Positions 60,796-64,000 of a stretch of 64,000 bases of DNA are shown piece after piece. The stretch's first letter is position 1. Every line of letters starts with the position of its first letter. Source of the stretch: Marinococcus luteus_A. Its GTDB lineage: Bacteria; Bacillota; Bacilli; Bacillales; Marinococcaceae. A model generated the notes under the pieces. That model saw only the letters and a program-made list of their open reading frames with translations. It did not search any database and was not told where the DNA came from. The DNA lies in assembly GCF_034497705.1 (NCBI RefSeq), contig NZ_JAXRUV010000010.1:28912-92911 (forward strand), read 5' to 3'. The position numbers and the translations under genes were made by a program.

Positions 60796-60996
60796 GTGGA
60801 ACAAGAAAAAGACGTAAAAATATTTGATAAAGACGAACTTTTGTATTTTGATGGAAAAGAATGCAGGGTGATCGCAGAATATGAACGTACGATTTGTGTC
60901 GAATACGTTCATTACCCGTTCGCCGGCCAGGAAGAAGAATTTCCTTATCCGCGCGTTATTCTTCGCAAAGGAGAGGTCGAACGCGCGGCTGTCTAA
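60796..60996 (+). CDS. Small acidic protein of unknown function
   Basis: A 66-residue protein (start EQEKDVKIFDKDELLYFDGKE) rich in Glu, Asp and Tyr, with no recognised domain. AAGGAGG lies seven bases before GTG 60796; the TTG at 60790 is too close. A strong terminator follows at 61024, which supports a real transcript. Function unknown. Confidence 0.65.
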   Translation: MEQEKDVKIFDKDELLYFDGKECRVIAEYERTICVEYVHYPFAGQEEEFPYPRVILRKGEVERAAV

Positions 60997-61023
60997 ACGA
61001 AAAGTTTGCTTTAAAATAACAGC

Positions 61024-61066
61024 AAAAAACAGGGACTTCCCTTTTTCGGGTCAGTCCCTGTTTTTA
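61024..61066 (+). terminator. Terminator after the small acidic protein gene
   Basis: ACAGGGACT / AGTCCCTGT hairpin followed by TTTTATG. Confidence 0.88.
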
Positions 61067-61138
61067 TGTTTCTTCACCTTCTGAAGGAAGAGCAGCAGTT
61101 CTTTATTTCTTTGTCCGAAACAATCCTGGACTCCCGGC

Positions 61139-61405
61139 CTAACGTTGATAAGCCTTAAATATGTCCTGCTTTCGATCTCCTTCGGCCGCCGCGAGCCGGA
61201 ATGCTTTTTTCATTTGCTCCTTTTGTTCTTCCCGGGTGCTGTTTTTATCGATAAAATGGGCGGGAATCGTCGCAGCCCAGGCGTCCGGTGAACGCCGGTG
61301 TCCTCTTTGACTCTTCCATAAAACAGTAAAAATCCCCACCGCCAGTACTGCGGCTGTCTTTTTTAAGCAGCGGCGTCGGTACTCACCCATATAGGTATCC
61401 CGCAT
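61139..61405 (-). CDS. Small single-TM protein of unknown function
   Basis: An 88-residue protein with a basic N-terminus (RDTYMGEYRRRCLKK), one hydrophobic span near residues 17-31 (TAAVLAVGIFTVLW) and a hydrophilic C-terminal region (REEQKEQMKKAFRLAAAEGD). The start is ATG 61405 with GGGAG eight bases upstream; the open frame reaches 61495. It is divergent from the sulfur cluster. I do not recognise the family and cannot exclude a spurious frame, though the binding site argues against it. Confidence 0.5.
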   Translation of the reverse strand: MRDTYMGEYRRRCLKKTAAVLAVGIFTVLWKSQRGHRRSPDAWAATIPAHFIDKNSTREEQKEQMKKAFRLAAAEGDRKQDIFKAYQR

Positions 61406-61501
61406 AAAAATCTCCCTTTCCTTAACTATTAAAAGCTGCTTTCTTAATTTTAACATTCCCATGTGTATATCCCTCTCTAAAAATATTTTCAACAAAATAA
61501 G

Positions 61502-61551
61502 TTGACATGCTCTCTAATCTATTTTAAAGTGTTTATATACCCTACAGGGTA
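61502..61551 (+). promoter_or_regulatory. Promoter and CstR/CsoR-like operator of the sulfur operon
   Basis: TTGACA (61502-61507), 17-base spacer, TAAAGT (61525-61530), then a perfect inverted repeat TACCCT-AC-AGGGTA (61538-61551) over the expected start point. CsoR-family persulfide sensors (CstR) bind ATACC...GGTAT-like sites, so repression relieved by reactive sulfur is a reasonable inference. Confidence 0.6.
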
Positions 61552-61656
61552 ATTAATCAAAAAAGGAACGGGTAGATATCAGCGGGAGTTCCTAGAAAAT
61601 TTTTTATTATTTATATACCCAAACCCGTAAATGTATTTAACTTAAGGAGAGATTAG

Positions 61657-62136
61657 ATGCCAGAAACCAAAAAAACCACTATTGTATTATTCAGCGGTGA
61701 CTACGACAAGGCGATGGCCGCTTATATTATCGCTAACGGCGCAGCCGCATATGACCATGAGGTCACCATTTTTCATACCTTCTGGGGGTTAAATGCTCTC
61801 CGCAAGCCGGAAAAGCAGTCGATCGCCAAAGGAAAACTTGAAGCAATGTTCGGTAAAATGATGCCCCGCGGCGCCGACCGCATGGGTCTTTCCAACATGA
61901 ACTTTCTCGGACTCGGACCGAAGCTGATCAAAAAAGTCATGAAAAAACACAACGCCATGCCACTGCCGGAGCTGATCGATATGGCCCGAGAACAGGACGT
62001 AAGGTTGATCGGCTGTACCATGACCATGGATCTGCTCGGTCTTGATGAAAAAGAACTGCGCGATGACATTGAATATGCCGGCGTCGCTGCCTATCTGGGC
62101 GAAGCCTCCGATGGGAACGTGAACCTGTTTATTTAA
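61657..62136 (+). CDS. DsrE/DsrF/DrsH-family (DsrE2-like) sulfur-carrier protein
   Basis: A 159-residue protein of the DsrE2/peroxiredoxin-like family. It has TTIVLFSGDYDKAMAAYIIANGAA at the start and the candidate persulfide Cys in RLIGCTMTMDLLGL near residue 120. Such proteins accept and pass sulfane sulfur, often with TusA and rhodanese, at or near the membrane. The TusA, TauE, DUF302 and rhodanese neighbours make this role likely. The start is ATG 61657 after AAGGAGAG. It is the first gene of the operon. Confidence 0.88.
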   Translation: MPETKKTTIVLFSGDYDKAMAAYIIANGAAAYDHEVTIFHTFWGLNALRKPEKQSIAKGKLEAMFGKMMPRGADRMGLSNMNFLGLGPKLIKKVMKKHNAMPLPELIDMAREQDVRLIGCTMTMDLLGLDEKELRDDIEYAGVAAYLGEASDGNVNLFI

Positions 62137-62225
62137 GCGGTGTTTGCCGGAGTACCTAAAGGTCGGACGTAACGAAAGCTAACCGACACGAATCATAAAA
62201 AATGAATCTAAAGGAGAAATGATGT

Positions 62226-62453
62226 ATGGAACCAAAAACAACCATTGATGCGAAGGGGCTTGCCTGCCCGCAGCCGATTCTGAAAACCAAAAAAGCGATC
62301 AAGGAAATGGACAGTGGCGAGGTGCTTGAGCTGCACGCGACCGACAAAGGCGCGCAGAGCGACTTAACGGCCTGGACCAAAGCCGGCGGCCACGAACTGC
62401 TCGACCACAGCGAAGACAATGGCGTCTATAAATTCTGGATTCAAAAAGGCTAA
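62226..62453 (+). CDS. tusA: TusA-family sulfur carrier
   Basis: A 75-residue SirA/TusA-like protein. The CPxP motif in KGLACPQPILKTKKAI holds the sulfur-carrying Cys (Cys14), and GEVLELHATDKGAQSDLTAW is the usual second strand-helix. In clusters like this it relays persulfide sulfur rather than thiolating tRNA. The start is ATG 62226 after AAGGAG, 89 bp behind dsrE2. Confidence 0.92.
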   Translation: MEPKTTIDAKGLACPQPILKTKKAIKEMDSGEVLELHATDKGAQSDLTAWTKAGGHELLDHSEDNGVYKFWIQKG

Positions 62454-62510
62454 CAATATCGTCACCCGGGGAAGTCTTGGATCTGCTTCCCTGCAAGGGA
62501 GGTTTTTCCA

Positions 62511-63293
62511 TTGTCACTGCTGTTGATCGTCGTGATTTTCCTTCTTGGGTTTGTCGGTTCCTTTGTTTCCGGCATGGTCGGCATCGGCGGCTCGATCATC
62601 AAATACCCCATGCTGTTATACATCCCCCCGCTGCTCGGCGTGGCAGCTTTTTCCGCTCATGAAGTATCCGGGATCAGCGCCGTGCAGGTCTTTTTCGCCA
62701 CCATTGGCGGCGTCTGGGCGTACCGGAAGGGCGGGTATCTGAACGGCCAGCTGATTCTGTATATGGGCAGCAGTATTCTGATCGGCAGCTTTATCGGCGC
62801 CTATGCCTCGAATTTCTTCAGCGAAGCTGGCGTCAACATGGTGTACGCCCTGCTTGCGACCATCGCCGTGGTCATGATGTTTGTACCGAAAAAAGGCCTG
62901 GACGACCAGGACCTTACACGGATTACGTTCCATAAGCCTCTCGCTGCTGGATTGTCCTTCGTGGTCGGGATCGGGTCAGGCATCGTCGGGGCCGCCGGCG
63001 CATTTATTCTCGTGCCCATCATGCTTGTCGTGTTAAAGATTCCGACTCGCATGACAATTGCGACCTCGCTTGCCGTCACCCTGATCTCGTCCATCGGGGC
63101 GACCGTTGGTAAAGTGGCGACCGGCCAGGTGCTGTACGGCCCGGCCCTGGTCATGATTGCCGCCAGCCTGATCGCAGCGCCGCTCGGGGCCAAAGCCGGC
63201 CAGAAGGTCAACACCAAGCTGCTGCAAAGTATATTGGCGGTGATCATTTTAGCTACGGCCATTCAAATATGGATCCAGATCTTTAATGGATAA
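62511..63293 (+). CDS. TauE/SafE (TSUP)-family sulfur-compound transporter
   Basis: A 260-residue membrane protein with about eight spans in two repeats. Family glycines appear in GSFVSGMVGIGGSIIKYPML and the second repeat GIGSGIVGAAGAFILVPIML. TSUP proteins export sulfite or sulfoacetate, or import thiosulfate. In the staphylococcal cst locus the homologue belongs to sulfide/persulfide detoxification. The start is TTG 62511, six or seven bases after GGGAGG. This gene is visibly richer in G and C than its neighbours, which may indicate acquisition from another lineage. Confidence 0.88.
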   Translation: MSLLLIVVIFLLGFVGSFVSGMVGIGGSIIKYPMLLYIPPLLGVAAFSAHEVSGISAVQVFFATIGGVWAYRKGGYLNGQLILYMGSSILIGSFIGAYASNFFSEAGVNMVYALLATIAVVMMFVPKKGLDDQDLTRITFHKPLAAGLSFVVGIGSGIVGAAGAFILVPIMLVVLKIPTRMTIATSLAVTLISSIGATVGKVATGQVLYGPALVMIAASLIAAPLGAKAGQKVNTKLLQSILAVIILATAIQIWIQIFNG

Positions 63294-63357
63294 GACGTTT
63301 GTATATATACACCTGCGGGTATTATTGGATGTAGAGAACGAACAAGGAGGCATTTGT

Positions 63358-63741
63358 ATGTTTCATTATACTGTAACCACCTCAAAGTCTGTCCATACAG
63401 CCGTTGAAGACCTTGAAGCCAATCTTAAAGACATTGGTTTTGGTGTGCTTTGGAATTTTGATCTGCAGAGCAAGCTACAGGAAAAAAGCATCGATTTTCC
63501 GGACCAGCACCGGGTACTTGAAGTATGCAATCCGAAAGAGGCTGAACAGGTCTTAAACAAAAATAAGCTGGTCGGCAATTTTCTTCCGTGTAAAGTAACG
63601 GTTTATGAAGATTCAGGCTCTACGTATATCAGCATGCCCCGCCCGTCTGTGTTAATGCAGCTGGCTGAGGAACCGGGATTAACAGCGACAGCCGAAGATA
63701 TCGAGCAGCGTTTAAAGCAGGGCATCGATCAGACCGTGTAA
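63358..63741 (+). CDS. DUF302 family protein
   Basis: A 127-residue soluble protein of the DUF302 fold: HYTVTTSKSVHTAVEDLEANLKDIGFGVLWNFD at the start (two motifs), VLEVCNPKEAEQVL with a conserved Cys, and LPCKVTVYED with another. DUF302 proteins recur with sulfur-relay genes, but no activity is established. The start is ATG 63358 after AAGGAGG; the frame is open back to 63286 and would overlap the transporter gene. Confidence 0.85.
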   Translation: MFHYTVTTSKSVHTAVEDLEANLKDIGFGVLWNFDLQSKLQEKSIDFPDQHRVLEVCNPKEAEQVLNKNKLVGNFLPCKVTVYEDSGSTYISMPRPSVLMQLAEEPGLTATAEDIEQRLKQGIDQTV

Positions 63742-63833
63742 AATTTTTTAGAGCCTTATATACCCTATTATGTATTCTCAACAGATAGTTATTCAAACCG
63801 CAAAGTAATAATCAAAATATGAGGTGATTCCCT

Positions 63834-64000
63834 ATGACAGAAGAACAACGCATCAAAGAAGTCCAGCCAAAAGACGTTCAGCACGAACTCGAACAAGGCA
63901 GCGGCGTCCAGGTGATTGACGTCCGGGAGGACGAGGAGCTCGATGAAGGACGCATTCCCGGGTCGGTTCATATCCCTCTCGGCACGATTCCTGACCGGAT
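63834..64000 (+). CDS. Rhodanese-like protein, cut by the window edge
   Basis: The first 55 or so codons of a rhodanese domain: TEEQRIKEVQPKDV, then VQVIDVREDEELDEGRIPGS and VHIPLG. These are the usual opening strands of single-domain thiosulfate sulfurtransferases. The active-site Cys lies beyond the edge. The start is ATG 63834 after GAGGTG. The 92-bp gap before it contains ATACCC near 63757, similar to half of the operator at 61538, so it may have its own regulated promoter. Confidence 0.85.
   Translation, partial: MTEEQRIKEVQPKDVQHELEQGSGVQVIDVREDEELDEGRIPGSVHIPLGTIPDR

Noticed and set aside
61139..64000. Genomic island at the right end
   Set aside because: Only a composition difference in one gene was seen; no integrase, tRNA or direct repeats in the window.

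Overview
The window looks like the chromosome of a low-to-mid GC Firmicute of the family Bacillaceae, most probably a moderately halophilic or alkaliphilic member of the Alkalicoccus/Salisediminibacterium/Bacillus type. The reasons are many close Bacillus-type orthologues (YhdN, YkkC/YkkD, YisL, ThiT, YdaG-like, the mtlARFD order), strong AGGAGG ribosome binding sites with frequent TTG and GTG starts, acidic proteins, cation/proton antiport, and five Bacillus-style riboswitches. There is no tRNA, rRNA, transposase, phage or CRISPR array in the window. The genus is an inference.

Layout. 0-2.5 kb: a broken LPXTG-type surface protein gene and an ECF sigma/anti-sigma pair that may share a promoter motif. 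2.6-12 kb: purine permease under a guanine-type riboswitch, HAD phosphatases, a UspA-SulP pair, an HD hydrolase and a SWIM-SNF2 helicase. 12-17.3 kb: complete mannitol PTS operon mtlA-mtlR-mtlF-mtlD. 17.6-21.3 kb: aldo/keto reductase, two small unknowns, thiamine transporter ThiT, Gfo/Idh/MocA oxidoreductase. 21.4-24.5 kb: a divergent GntR regulator with a two-gene four-carbon acid-sugar operon. 24.6-27.1 kb: thiD-thiM-thiE salvage operon under a TPP riboswitch. 27.1-31.9 kb: RND efflux pump with a MarR regulator translationally coupled to type II pantothenate kinase. 32.2-35.3 kb: cardiolipin synthase, glycerate kinase, an unknown protein. 35.4-38.2 kb: a sqdB-sqdX-gtrA operon predicted to make the sulfolipid SQDG, preceded by about 600 bp of structured repeats. 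38.9-43.3 kb: a GSP17M-like protein and the thiazole-branch operon tenI-thiO-thiS-thiG-thiF behind two complete TPP riboswitches in tandem. 43.3-49.4 kb: AEC transporter, CPA1 antiporter, YisL, the guanidinium exporter pair YkkCD under a guanidine-I riboswitch, topoisomerase III. 49.6-54.4 kb: a PF10014-type 2-oxoglutarate dioxygenase and a maltose-type PTS/6-phospho-alpha-glucosidase cluster with an RpiR regulator. 54.5-61.4 kb: nucleoside hydrolase, manganese catalase, a stress flavoprotein behind a SigB-like promoter, NAD(P)-binding protein, EamA transporter, aldehyde dehydrogenase, small unknowns. 61.5 kb to the edge: a reactive-sulfur cluster (DsrE2, TusA, TauE, DUF302, rhodanese) behind a promoter that carries a CstR/CsoR-like palindrome.

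How they work together. Thiamine is covered by salvage kinases, the thiazole branch and uptake; the first two are controlled by three TPP riboswitches. Envelope and ion homeostasis (SQDG, cardiolipin, antiporter, efflux pumps) fit a salt- or alkali-adapted cell. The best candidates for a second look are the SQDG operon in a non-photosynthetic Firmicute, the tandem TPP riboswitches with an altered second aptamer and a terminator stem that doubles as the tenI Shine-Dalgarno, the repeat array beside sqdB, the persulfide-type sulfur operon, and the orphan dioxygenase. None of this was checked against a database: names come from reading translated sequence and from remembered family features.
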